Source of the DNA: Levilactobacillus tangyuanensis
Lineage (GTDB): Bacteria; Bacillota; Bacilli; Lactobacillales; Lactobacillaceae
Direction: 5' to 3'
Assembly: GCF_003946545.1 (NCBI RefSeq)
Contig: NZ_RHOA01000010.1
Span: forward strand, 20,494-84,493
Length of the DNA: 64,000 nt
In this document: positions 29,447 to 38,604 of the stretch, piece by piece
Layout: each line of letters starts with the position of its first letter
How positions within the stretch are numbered: the stretch's first letter is position 1
Notes under the pieces: model-generated
What the model was told of the DNA's origin: nothing
The model's database searches: none
Seen by the model: only the letters and a program-made list of their open reading frames with translations
Position numbers and translations under genes: made by a program

Positions 29447-30363
29447 GATTGACTTCCCTCCTGAATCCGTTGAACCTGGCGATACTGCTTCAACATCCAC
29501 GTCCGATAGCTCTCCTTGGTCGGCATGGTCTCGGTGACCTTCACCACCGGAATGCCGGACTGCTTAGCTAACTTGACCATGGCTGTCACATTTTTACTAG
29601 AGTTTTGGGTGTTTTCCACAAAGAACGCAATCTGATGATGACGAATCTGGTGTTGTAACTGGGTAATGTCGGCGGGCGTCGGATCACTATCTTCTTCGAT
29701 CGCCTGGGCAAAGTGGCCGTCACTGACGCGGTAGCCCATGGCCGTCAACGCCAGGTCAAAGACCGGCTCGCTCACGGCCACGCGTTGCCCATGAGACCCT
29801 TTAGCCAGTTGACGGGCTAGTTTAGGGAGGATGGCCAACTGCTGCTCATATGCCGCTCCACGCCGCTTATATTGGCTAGCATGGTCCGGATCAATCCGAC
29901 TGAACTTCTTGACCAATTGCTGAGTGACCTTAGTCATCACCGCAGGGTCCGTCCAAAGATGGGGATTATCCCCCGTCGTCTTGCCCATTAGTTTCCCGAT
30001 AGAAACCGTCTTCGTCCCGGAATCGGTGTTGGCCGCCACTAATTTATCCATCCAACTATCGTAACCCAAGCCATTCTCGATCACGACGTTGGCCTTGGCC
30101 ACCTGCTTCGCCGTCCGAATATCCGGCTCGTAGCTTTCGGCATCGATGCTCGGACTATTAATCACCGTTGTGACCTGGCCCCGATCGCCCAAAATAGCTT
30201 TCGCTGCCTCACCATAAAAACCCAGCGTCGCGACCACCTGGAGTTTACCAGATTGGCGTGGCTGGGTTTGCTGCTGACAACCGGTCAAAATCAAGACGAC
30301 GGCGAGCAAGGACATGATTAAGGTCAGGGTGCGCCATTGAATTCGCTTGCCCACTTTGTTCAT
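29443..30363 (-). CDS. znuA: Metal-binding lipoprotein of the zinc-type ABC importer
   Basis: 306-aa extracytoplasmic solute-binding protein of cluster 9. A lipoprotein signal (LLAVVLILTGC, Cys near residue 29) anchors it to the membrane. Metal ligand positions can be compared with the family: the second His is present (GDNPHLWTDP). The first, normally His in DPH-x-YEP, is replaced (DAESYEPD). The third position has EPVFDLA and the fourth FVENTQ. The ligand set is therefore unusual and specificity cannot be read from it. The promoter and Zur box directly upstream argue for zinc. It is first of the three-gene operon. Confidence 0.9.
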   Translation of the reverse strand: MNKVGKRIQWRTLTLIMSLLAVVLILTGCQQQTQPRQSGKLQVVATLGFYGEAAKAILGDRGQVTTVINSPSIDAESYEPDIRTAKQVAKANVVIENGLGYDSWMDKLVAANTDSGTKTVSIGKLMGKTTGDNPHLWTDPAVMTKVTQQLVKKFSRIDPDHASQYKRRGAAYEQQLAILPKLARQLAKGSHGQRVAVSEPVFDLALTAMGYRVSDGHFAQAIEEDSDPTPADITQLQHQIRHHQIAFFVENTQNSSKNVTAMVKLAKQSGIPVVKVTETMPTKESYRTWMLKQYRQVQRIQEGSQS

Positions 30364-30386
30364 CCCATTCTTTACCCAAATTTATG

Positions 30387-30409
30387 TAAACAGTAATAAT
30401 TACCGTTTA
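30387..30409. promoter_or_regulatory. Zur box of the zinc importer operon
   Basis: A 23-bp near-perfect palindrome, TAAAC-A-GTAAT-A-ATTAC-C-GTTTA, resembling the Gram-positive Zur consensus (TCGTAATNATTACGA core). It starts 3 bp after the -10 and covers the transcription start, so bound Zur would block initiation when zinc is sufficient. Confidence 0.85.
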
Positions 30410-30412
30410 GTA

Positions 30413-30440
30413 ATTCTACCAGAGATTGAAAACTTGTCAA
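30413..30440 (-). promoter_or_regulatory. Promoter of the zinc importer operon
   Basis: Minus strand: consensus -35 TTGACA (30435-30440), 16-bp spacer, -10 TAGAAT (30413-30418), 50 bp before the binding-protein start. Confidence 0.8.
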
Positions 30441-30454
30441 CAGGGTGTCGTTAA

Positions 30455-31387
30455 CTATTTGACGTAGGCCGTCAGGAAGTCGGCAACCATCTGGTCATAG
30501 CGTTCGGGGTCTTGGGCCCGGGTCTCGATATGGGCGGCAACCGGGTCCCGGTACTTAAACTTTGGACCCGCGGCGGCGCGATACAGTTTATCTAAATTAT
30601 CAATGGGAACCGTTTGGTCGTTGACGCCTTGAATCAGGAAGATTGGCAAATGCGACTTACGCAATTGGCCAGCAATGTCGCCATCCGCCAATCGATAGTC
30701 GCTTAACCGTGAGTATTGGTCGGCAATCGACAGGGCCGGTTGAGCGGGCACGTGAAAATCATGGTGGAGCCGGTACCGCGCTTCGCCTAAGACGGAAGCA
30801 TAGCCAGAGTCCGCAATCACGGCCTTCACATTTTCAGGGAGGTCTTCACCCATGGTAGCCATCACGGTTGCCGCCCCCATGGAGATCCCCAACATGACAA
30901 TCTGACAATCATCGCCCTTGGCCGCAACGACCTGGTCAATCCAGCCTAAATAATCCAGCCGGTCCGTCCAGCCATAGCCAATCGTACTCCCGGCACTGTC
31001 GCCATGAGCCCGAGCGTCCGGCATCAGCACGTCATAGCCCCAACTGTGGAAGACCCGGGCCCAGGGAATCATTTGTTCCCGCGCGTGACCAAGGCCATGG
31101 GCCAAAATAACCACTTTCGTTGTTTCTTCTTCGGCAGCAAGCCAACTTGCCCTGAGCAGTAACCCATCGCGACTGGTTTGGGTCCATTCCACCGGCTGAT
31201 GGCGCAGATACCAGGCATTATCAGAAGCTGAATTTTCCCCAATTGCCCGTTGTTTGGACTGTTCCCGACTCCGTGCATACGACTTCGTAGCGGCCACGTA
31301 TAGCCCTGCCGCCGCTCCTAGGACACTGACAACGCCGACAGCGGAGAGCGCTGCAACGCCACCAACGACCTTTTGCCAAGTTTTCAT
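30455..31387 (-). CDS. Membrane-anchored alpha/beta hydrolase
   Basis: 310-aa serine hydrolase with an N-terminal membrane segment (VGGVAALSAVGVVSVLGAAAGLYVA, residues 7-31), likely facing outside. The fold shows the oxyanion region HGLGHAREQM, the nucleophile elbow LGISMGAA (Ser near residue 176), Asp in IQGVNDQTVP and a C-terminal His (VAAHIETRAQDP). It resembles the YqkD-like extracellular hydrolases of lactobacilli annotated as esterase/peptidase; substrate unknown. It is monocistronic; behind it lies the Zur-controlled operon. Confidence 0.85.
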   Translation of the reverse strand: MKTWQKVVGGVAALSAVGVVSVLGAAAGLYVAATKSYARSREQSKQRAIGENSASDNAWYLRHQPVEWTQTSRDGLLLRASWLAAEEETTKVVILAHGLGHAREQMIPWARVFHSWGYDVLMPDARAHGDSAGSTIGYGWTDRLDYLGWIDQVVAAKGDDCQIVMLGISMGAATVMATMGEDLPENVKAVIADSGYASVLGEARYRLHHDFHVPAQPALSIADQYSRLSDYRLADGDIAGQLRKSHLPIFLIQGVNDQTVPIDNLDKLYRAAAGPKFKYRDPVAAHIETRAQDPERYDQMVADFLTAYVK

Positions 31388-31487
31388 CTTTACGACCCCT
31401 TTCGTTTTTTCCTACACCCCCACTGTACCCAAAAAAGGTAAGCGTTGCCACCATTTCCATTTAAATTATCTCGGGTTCCTCATATTG

Positions 31488-31660
31488 GACCGCCGTCGGC
31501 GGTTAGGGGCTCCGTCCTATGGGGAACGGTCAAAGCCAAAGGGCGGTCTTTGACCTCGCCTGAAAGCCTACCGGCTTCCAGGTCGTCCCGTGCTGTAAAG
31601 CCAGCAAGCCACCTGGCTTAACACCACTTTCACAGGACTCCGCCCCTAACCACCTCTGGC
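31488..31660 (+). ncRNA. Structured RNA-like repeat, copy B
   Basis: 173-nt element. Helices: 5' hairpin ACCGCC/GGCGGT (31489-31503), closing stem TTAGGGG with CCCCTAA (3' arm near 31643-31651) extended by TCCTATG/CACAGGA, hairpin GGTCAAAG/CTTTGACC whose loop AAGGGCG pairs with the CGCCT that follows it, AAGCC/GGCTT hairpin, AAGCCAG/CTGGCTT hairpin. Core segments GCCAAAGGGCGGTC (31535-31548), CCGTGCTGTAA, CACAGGA and ACCACCTCTGGC are shared with copy C. Located in a gene-free stretch upstream of the alpha/beta hydrolase, on the opposite strand to it. No promoter or terminator of its own is certain. Confidence 0.75.
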
Positions 31661-32017
31661 TAAGATCTGCGTAGACCAAAGATAAACAAATGAGATCCTA
31701 CTAGCTCATCATCTTTCACAAACGATTAGAGCACGACAACTTAATATGCCGGTCAAGCACCAGTAAGATGGGTCAAAAATTAGGCGATGCTCACTTGCAT
31801 CACCATTAGCTTTTCAGGGTAAGCGTCATTCATAAATCGTTTTGCGCAGACAACATGATATCGAGGCAGCTTACATCCAGACAGTCGCTAGACGCAAAAA
31901 ATTCGGTCGATCCAACAATCCTGCCCGATTGGTGACAGGCTTGCCTGTGTCGATTGTCAGTTCAACAATGACCACCGTTTCAATCAGGCCTTGGTTGCAT
32001 TTGATCATCCGTCTCGA
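31661..32017. other. Gene-free spacer between repeat copies B and C
   Basis: About 360 bp between two inward-facing repeat copies. Only short open frames occur, the longest coherent one being 45 codons on the minus strand (31871-32008) without a ribosome site. A remnant of a lost gene or mobile element is possible but no family is recognisable. Confidence 0.4.
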
Positions 32018-32203
32018 GCCAGAGGTGGGGGGCAATGGAATCCTGTGACGGTGGTGTTGCTCCGACTGCAGTTTGTCGGACTTACACCACGGGCCGTCTT
32101 CGAGACCCACATTTTTTGTGGGACTTGAAGGCGAGTTCCGAGACCGCCCTTTGGCTCGGAACGGGCCCCACAGGATGGAATTGCCCCCCGCCGTCGGCGG
32201 GCC
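32018..32203 (-). ncRNA. Structured RNA-like repeat, copy C
   Basis: 186-nt element on the minus strand, beginning about 25 nt after the terminator of the UDG-family gene. Helices: CCCGCC/GGCGGG 5' hairpin, closing stem GGGGGGCAAT with ATTGCCCCCC (plus-strand positions 32027-32036 and 32180-32189) extended by ATCCTGTG/CACAGGAT, GTTCCGAG/CTCGGAAC hairpin with loop AAGGGCG pairing to CGCCTT, CCCACA/TGTGGG hairpin, and GGTGT-GTCCGAC/GTCGGA-ACACC hairpin. It shares with copy B the segments GCCAAAGGGCGGTC and ACCTCTGGC. Copies B and C point at each other. Confidence 0.75.
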
Positions 32204-32228
32204 AGTATCGAAAAGAAACTCAGAAAAC

Positions 32229-32259
32229 AAAAAAAGAGTCGCCAACATGTGGCGACTCT
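32229..32259 (-). terminator. Terminator of the UDG-family gene
   Basis: AGAGTCGCC pairs with GGCGACTCT (32235-32243 with 32251-32259), followed by TTTTTTTG on the minus strand. Confidence 0.88.
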
Positions 32260-32265
32260 AATGAG

Positions 32266-32850
32266 TTAATCAGTCATAATTTGACGAACATGGTCTTGCA
32301 AAACAGGGACGACATCCTCGATAAACCAGGGATGTTGATGCTGCCAACCATAGTTCAATGGCGATGGATGGACTAACGGAAAGTATTCCGGAAGATAGTC
32401 CTGATAGTGTTCAACCGTAGCCGTTAAGGTTGGTTCATGCTTATCCAGGTACGCCTTTTGCGCATACTGGCCAATTAACAGCGTCAATTTAATCTTCGGC
32501 ATCAACGCTAATAAGGGGGCATGCCACTTCTCGGCGAAGCCCTTTCGTGGCGGCAAATCGCCACCATGTAGATGTTTGCCAGGATAATAGAAGTCCAACG
32601 GCAGAACGGCAATCTTACCAGAATGATAAAACTCATCCTTGGTAACGCCCATCCACTCGCGGAGTCGGTTGCCACTGGCATCGTCCCAGAAGGTCATCGC
32701 GGCCTGTGCTTGACGACTAGGCGCCTGACTCACCAAAAGGATTTCTGCCTGGGGATCAATGTGATACAAAGGCTGAAGCCCCTGAGCAGTCAATGCCGCG
32801 TTCTGCGGATCAGCCTGGATCGCCTCAAAAATCTCAGCCGTTGTCTGCAC
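32266..32850 (-). CDS. Uracil-DNA glycosylase superfamily protein
   Basis: 194-aa protein of the UDG fold. The motif A region is VSQAPSRQA (near residue 41) instead of the classical GQDPYH, and the motif B equivalent is HPSPLN near residue 162. It thus belongs to a divergent branch common in lactobacilli and annotated as UDG family; removal of uracil from DNA is plausible but unproven. A GTG start follows GGGGAGG by 7 bases. It is downstream of ispE by 23 bp, so probably in the veg-ispE transcription direction. Confidence 0.82.
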   Translation of the reverse strand: MQTTAEIFEAIQADPQNAALTAQGLQPLYHIDPQAEILLVSQAPSRQAQAAMTFWDDASGNRLREWMGVTKDEFYHSGKIAVLPLDFYYPGKHLHGGDLPPRKGFAEKWHAPLLALMPKIKLTLLIGQYAQKAYLDKHEPTLTATVEHYQDYLPEYFPLVHPSPLNYGWQHQHPWFIEDVVPVLQDHVRQIMTD

Positions 32851-32873
32851 ACGATCGCCTCCCCTTTTTCAAC

Positions 32874-33728
32874 CTATGGTAACGGCCGAACCAAATAAAC
32901 TTCCCGACAGAAGCCCTTCATCCCGTTGAAGACGCGTTGCGCGCGAGACTGTTTGCTACACAGACCAAAGACCGTGGGCCCCGTTCCACTCATCTGAGCG
33001 GCATCGGCGCCAAACTTCATCATCTGTTGCTTGAGCTGCGTAATCTCCGGATGTCGAGTCGCCGTTAGCGGTTCCAGTGCATTGCCCATGGCCGCACACA
33101 TGCTTTCAATATCCTGATTCCGAATGGCCCGTAGGAGAGCGTCAATGTCCGGATGATCCAGCTCGTCGTAACGGATCTGCTGTAAGATGCTTGGCGTCGA
33201 CACACTAACCTTGGGCTTTGCCAAGACAACCCAAGCCGCCGGCAACTTGGAGAGCGGCGTAATCCGCTCCCCACGGCCACGAACATGGGCGGTCCGACCA
33301 TAAACACAATATGGGACGTCCGAGTCGATCTGCAATCCCAACTCGGCCAATTCCTGCCAGCTCAGATCTAACGACCAGAGCTGATTCAGGCCCCGCAGTA
33401 CCGCGGCGGCATCAGAAGAGCCACCGCCTAATCCAGCGGCAACGGGAATATTCTTTTTTATTCGAATATTCACGCCCTCATTGATATGAAACTTGGTTTG
33501 CAATAAGTGAGCGGCCTGAAATGCTAGATTCCGCTGATCATTCGGCAAAAAACCGCTATCCGAAGCCACACGAATTCGCTTGTGGGTCGATAACGTTTGA
33601 ATGTCGACGTAGTCCGCCAGGTCGACGGACGTCATGACCATGTTCCACTCCTCTGCCCCATCCTGGTGGTGGTATGGGCTATCAAGCCCGAGGTTTATCT
33701 TGGCTGGCGCCTTTTCAATCAGTTGCAT
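32874..33728 (-). CDS. ispE: 4-diphosphocytidyl-2-C-methyl-D-erythritol kinase (IspE)
   Basis: GHMP kinase of the MEP isoprenoid pathway. The 284-aa sequence has APAKINLGL at the N-terminus, the ATP loop PVAAGLGGGSSDAAAVL (near residue 95) and the C-terminal MSGTGPTVFGL. Lactobacilli make isoprenoids by mevalonate (mvaA is in this window) and usually lack the other MEP enzymes, so this ispE is probably an orphan kept for another kinase task. It keeps the Bacillus veg-ispE-purR neighbourhood. A TATAAT box (33790-33795) suggests its own promoter. Confidence 0.93.
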   Translation of the reverse strand: MQLIEKAPAKINLGLDSPYHHQDGAEEWNMVMTSVDLADYVDIQTLSTHKRIRVASDSGFLPNDQRNLAFQAAHLLQTKFHINEGVNIRIKKNIPVAAGLGGGSSDAAAVLRGLNQLWSLDLSWQELAELGLQIDSDVPYCVYGRTAHVRGRGERITPLSKLPAAWVVLAKPKVSVSTPSILQQIRYDELDHPDIDALLRAIRNQDIESMCAAMGNALEPLTATRHPEITQLKQQMMKFGADAAQMSGTGPTVFGLCSKQSRAQRVFNGMKGFCREVYLVRPLP

Positions 33729-33813
33729 AAGCTCACCTTAATTCCAGATAGGCCACCGACCTACCGTTCTCGTGAATTTGATTAAGCCTATTATACTATG
33801 GTTTAAGCCAAAA

Positions 33814-33832
33814 TAAAAAGGCCTCATCGGCC
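33814..33832 (-). terminator. Short terminator of veg
   Basis: GGGCC-GATGA-GGCC followed by TTTTTATTTT on the minus strand; the stem is short (4-5 bp). Confidence 0.5.
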
Positions 33833-33839
33833 CAATTAT

Positions 33840-34076
33840 TTATTCATCGAAGTCAACTTCGATGTTCTTCGTTAAAATATCGGTATAACTGTAGGAAACT
33901 CGTTCAAACGAATTTTCATTCTGGTCGAGATCAACCACAAAGACTGCTGGATAGGTTTCCCGGAGGATTCCATGCCGTTCTGTCGTTTTCTTGCGGCCCG
34001 CTTGGGCAATGACCATCAATTTTTCACCAATCCGGTCGTCCAATTTGTTCTTAATGTTCGCTAAACTTGTTGGCAT
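33840..34076 (-). CDS. veg: Veg protein
   Basis: 78-aa small protein of the Veg family, in Bacillus a very strongly transcribed gene that stimulates biofilm matrix expression. Sequence MPTSLANIKNKLDDRIGEKL and GRKKTTERHGILRETYPAVFVVDL is diagnostic. The ATG at 34076 has AGAGGTG 7 bases ahead. It is preceded by two tandem consensus-like promoters and a dyad, matching its reputation as a strongly expressed gene. Confidence 0.94.
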   Translation of the reverse strand: MPTSLANIKNKLDDRIGEKLMVIAQAGRKKTTERHGILRETYPAVFVVDLDQNENSFERVSYSYTDILTKNIEVDFDE

Positions 34077-34088
34077 GCATTTCACCTC

Positions 34089-34155
34089 TGTGAAACAATA
34101 ATAACATGGTTTCACAAAAATTGCAAATTATACCACAACTCGATTTAATCCGCAA
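34089..34155 (-). promoter_or_regulatory. Tandem veg promoters with an internal dyad
   Basis: P1: TTGCGG (34150-34155), 17 bp, TATAAT (34127-34132). P2: TTGCAA (34121-34126), 17 bp, TATTAT (34098-34103). A perfect 8-bp dyad TGTGAAAC/GTTTCACA (34089-34096 and 34109-34116) spans the P2 -10 and start point. It could be an operator or an mRNA hairpin just before the ribosome site. Confidence 0.65.
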
Positions 34156-34175
34156 GAATCCTACGATGGAAAGGG

Positions 34176-35066
34176 TTACATAAGTCCCTCATTGTGAAAA
34201 GCGTTCGTCAATTCGATGAAATTAATCAGTGTCAACCGCTCAGGACGTAACTGCTGAGAAATTCCGACCTCTTTCAAAACGGATTCAATCCGTTCGCGAA
34301 CCTCTGGCTGCTTACCGAAGATCCCTTGTAAATTGTTCCACAACGTTTTCCGCCGATGAGCGAAGCAACCCTTAACAAACTTAAACAGAGCCTGATCTTC
34401 GTACGGCTTAATGGGTAGTGGGTCTCGGGGTGTCAACCGCACAATCGCGGAGTCCACATTCGGTTGTGGAATAAAGGCGGTACGCGGAACCTCAAAGGCT
34501 ACGGCCACATTGGCCCGATATTGCATGACCACGGACAGTGACCCATAGGCCTTTTGTCCTGGCGTTGCCACTAGTCGGTCGGCAACCTCGCTTTGCATCA
34601 TGACCACGATACTAGCGAAATCCACCCCACTCTGCAACACGCCCATCAGGATGGGCGTCGTGATGTAGTACGGCAGATTAGCCACCAACTTGACTGGGTG
34701 GCCTGGCTCAAATTCGTCCTTGATCACTTCCGGTAGGTTAGCCTTCAAGATATCTTGATTGATGATTTTAACATTATCATAATCCATCAGCGTCTCGTCC
34801 AAAACTGGCAAGAGATTCTCATCGATTTCGAAAGCAACAACCTTACGGGCCTGTTTAGCAATCTGCTCGGTCAAAGCACCAATCCCAGGGCCAATTTCAA
34901 TCACATCGTCATGGTCCGTCACATCCCCAGCCGCCACAATATTCCGTAAAATATTGAGATCTGACAGGAAGTTCTGGCCTAAACTCTTCTTGGCAACCAA
35001 GTGGTAACGGCTCAAAATAGCCTTGGTGCGGGCCGGTGACCCAATTTCAGGAACGCTATTATTCAT
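34176..35066 (-). CDS. rsmA: 16S rRNA (adenine1518-N6/adenine1519-N6)-dimethyltransferase
   Basis: KsgA/RsmA dimethylates two adjacent adenosines near the 3' end of 16S rRNA, a late quality checkpoint of 30S assembly. The 296-aa protein shows [11 protein letters not shown], the SAM loop [12 protein letters not shown] and the catalytic [10 protein letters not shown]. The ATG at 35066 follows AAAGGAGG; a long open frame upstream is only the shadow of rnmV. It overlaps the end of rnmV by 8 bp, so translation is coupled. The protein is part of the tatD-rnmV-ksgA cluster. Confidence 0.97.
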   Translation of the reverse strand: MNNSVPEIGSPARTKAILSRYHLVAKKSLGQNFLSDLNILRNIVAAGDVTDHDDVIEIGPGIGALTEQIAKQARKVVAFEIDENLLPVLDETLMDYDNVKIINQDILKANLPEVIKDEFEPGHPVKLVANLPYYITTPILMGVLQSGVDFASIVVMMQSEVADRLVATPGQKAYGSLSVVMQYRANVAVAFEVPRTAFIPQPNVDSAIVRLTPRDPLPIKPYEDQALFKFVKGCFAHRRKTLWNNLQGIFGKQPEVRERIESVLKEVGISQQLRPERLTLINFIELTNAFHNEGLM

Positions 35067-35628
35067 GCAAATCCTCCTTTGACCGAATCGTCTTGACCGC
35101 CTCAGCGAAGGCCGCCGGTTGAATACTGAACATCCGCAACCGCTTCTCCAGTTGCTTACCATTCACATAACCAATCTGAAGCAATTCCCCTAACTGTTCA
35201 CGACGGGCCTTGGCACCGGCGCCACCAATTAAGCCTGCTGCCATCAGATCTTCGTGGGTGATCAGGGTTGGTGCGGCGTCCGTTTCGGTATACACATGGT
35301 CGAGGGCCGCCCGAATGGCTGCCGGACTTGCGTGTTCCACACCCAACGAGCCACCGGCCTTATCCGGGCGCCCTTCTGCTTTTGGCAAGAAGGCGTGCTT
35401 GGCATTGGGAACGGCCTCCGCCACAATCTTTCGAATCTTCTCCCCAGAAAAGTCGGGGTCGGTAAAGATAATGACCCCCCGCTGGTCAGCGAGTTTTTGA
35501 ATCAAGGCCAAGGTATCTTCATCGATTGCGGAGCCCCGCGTTTCGATGGTGTCGGCCACGACGGCCTGATTAATCTGTTTCGTATCGTCCTTGCCCTCAA
35601 CGACGAGGACCTCTTTAATCTTCTTCAT
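35059..35628 (-). CDS. rnmV: Ribonuclease M5
   Basis: Toprim-domain endonuclease that finishes 5S rRNA maturation in low-GC Gram-positives. The 189-aa protein has VVEGKDDT (Toprim Glu, residues 9-16) and [14 protein letters not shown] (DxD motif, near residue 57). Its substrate gene, a 5S rRNA, lies at the far end of this window. It overlaps tatD by 14 bp upstream and ksgA by 8 bp downstream. Confidence 0.96.
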   Translation of the reverse strand: MKKIKEVLVVEGKDDTKQINQAVVADTIETRGSAIDEDTLALIQKLADQRGVIIFTDPDFSGEKIRKIVAEAVPNAKHAFLPKAEGRPDKAGGSLGVEHASPAAIRAALDHVYTETDAAPTLITHEDLMAAGLIGGAGAKARREQLGELLQIGYVNGKQLEKRLRMFSIQPAAFAEAVKTIRSKEDLHE

Positions 35629-36394
35629 TTATGCGATAAAACTCCTCTGCGTTTTTGAACGTTGCGACCGCAATAGCTTCCGGTGTGGTTTCCCGCTCCT
35701 TAGCAATGGCTTCCACCGTGTAACGGGTAAAGGCGGGCTCATTCTGCTCACCACGATGCGGTTCCGGCGTCAGGTACGGCGCATCGGTCTCCACCATCAT
35801 GACGTCTAAGGGCGTTGCCCGAACGGCGTCGTGAACCTCATGGGCATTCTTAAAGCTGGCGACTCCCGAATACGAGATGTGCATCCCTAAATCCAGGAAC
35901 TTCTTCAGCCATTCCGGGTCACCGTTAAAGCTGTGCATGACGCCACCGATATCCTGGATACCGGCTTCCTTGATGATCCGGTAGGAATCCTCGAAAGCAT
36001 CGCGATTGTGAACCACGATTGGCTTCCCAACTTCCTTGGCAATCGCGATTTGACGCGCAAAGATTTTTCGTTGGGTATCTTGAGGAGAGGTGTCCCAATG
36101 ATAGTCCAGCCCAATCTCACCGAGGGCCACCACCCGGCTGTCCGCCAGCTGTTCTTCCAACAAGGTTTCTTTCTCGGGCGTATAGTCCTTCGAATCCTCT
36201 GGATGCCAACCAACGGCCGCGTACATTTGTGGGTACTCGTGCGCCAACTTAATGGCATCGGCATTCAGTTGGGTATTAGAGCCCACATTAGTGAACCGGG
36301 TCACACCGAGTTCGGCTGCCCGCTTCACAAAGTGGGGAACATCCGTGATGAACTCTTCACTATTCAAATGAGTATGTGAATCAAAGATTTTCAT
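35615..36394 (-). CDS. tatD: TatD family metal-dependent deoxyribonuclease
   Basis: 259-aa TIM-barrel hydrolase, YabD-type. The metal-binding DSHTHL is at the N-terminus, GEIGLDYHWD near residue 95, HNRDAFED near 130, HSFNGD near 155 and ETDAPYL near 205. It acts as a 3'-5' exonuclease in DNA repair in related organisms. The ATG at 36394 follows GGAG by 7 bases. First gene of tatD-rnmV-ksgA; metG upstream is separated by a terminator. Confidence 0.95.
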   Translation of the reverse strand: MKIFDSHTHLNSEEFITDVPHFVKRAAELGVTRFTNVGSNTQLNADAIKLAHEYPQMYAAVGWHPEDSKDYTPEKETLLEEQLADSRVVALGEIGLDYHWDTSPQDTQRKIFARQIAIAKEVGKPIVVHNRDAFEDSYRIIKEAGIQDIGGVMHSFNGDPEWLKKFLDLGMHISYSGVASFKNAHEVHDAVRATPLDVMMVETDAPYLTPEPHRGEQNEPAFTRYTVEAIAKERETTPEAIAVATFKNAEEFYRINEED

Positions 36395-36414
36395 CAAAAT
36401 TCTCCTATTAGCAG

Positions 36415-36453
36415 AAAACGTGGGTCAACCGTACGAAACGGACCACCCACGTT
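36415..36453 (-). terminator. Terminator of metG
   Basis: AACGTGGGT pairs with ACCCACGTT, followed by TTTC on the minus strand; the T-run is short, so some read-through into tatD is likely. Confidence 0.65.
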
Positions 36454-36462
36454 AACTTAAAT

Positions 36463-38490
<2,028 letters not shown>

Positions 38491-38492
38491 TC

Positions 38493-38551
38493 ACCCAAAA
38501 TTATCACGTTAATTTTGGGTTAAATTCTAATGTAAATTCTCATTAAGTATA
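38493..38551 (-). promoter_or_regulatory. metG promoter and leader hairpin
   Basis: Extended -10 TGC-TATACT (38546-38551) starts a short leader. ACCCAAAATTA and TAATTTTGGGT (38493-38503 and 38510-38520) form an 11-bp hairpin that ends right before GAGAGGAAGG, the ribosome site, and may affect translation or mRNA stability. Confidence 0.5.
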
Positions 38552-38556
38552 GCATA

Positions 38557-38590
38557 ATCCCTAGTCTAGCCATAGCACCCGACTAGGGAT
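38557..38590. terminator. Perfect 10-bp hairpin between the DUF72 gene and metG
   Basis: ATCCCTAGTC (38557-38566) with GACTAGGGAT (38581-38590). It sits after the DUF72 stop but lacks a T-tract on the minus strand, so its termination strength is doubtful; it also borders the metG -10 region. Confidence 0.45.
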
Positions 38591-38604
38591 TTCTGTCTGA
38601 ATTG

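Noticed and set aside
31842..32376. Several open frames of 60-125 codons over repeat copy C and its spacer
   Set aside because: No ribosome sites, frames disagree, and the element is better explained as structured RNA. A 45-codon frame at 31871-32008 remains unexplained but is too weak to call.
35067..35162. 32-codon N-terminal extension of ksgA/rsmA
   Set aside because: It overlaps rnmV in another frame; the internal ATG has AAAGGAGG and matches the family start.
38557..38590. metG T-box or S-box leader
   Set aside because: No T-box sequence, specifier loop or SAM-riboswitch core is present; only two simple hairpins are seen.
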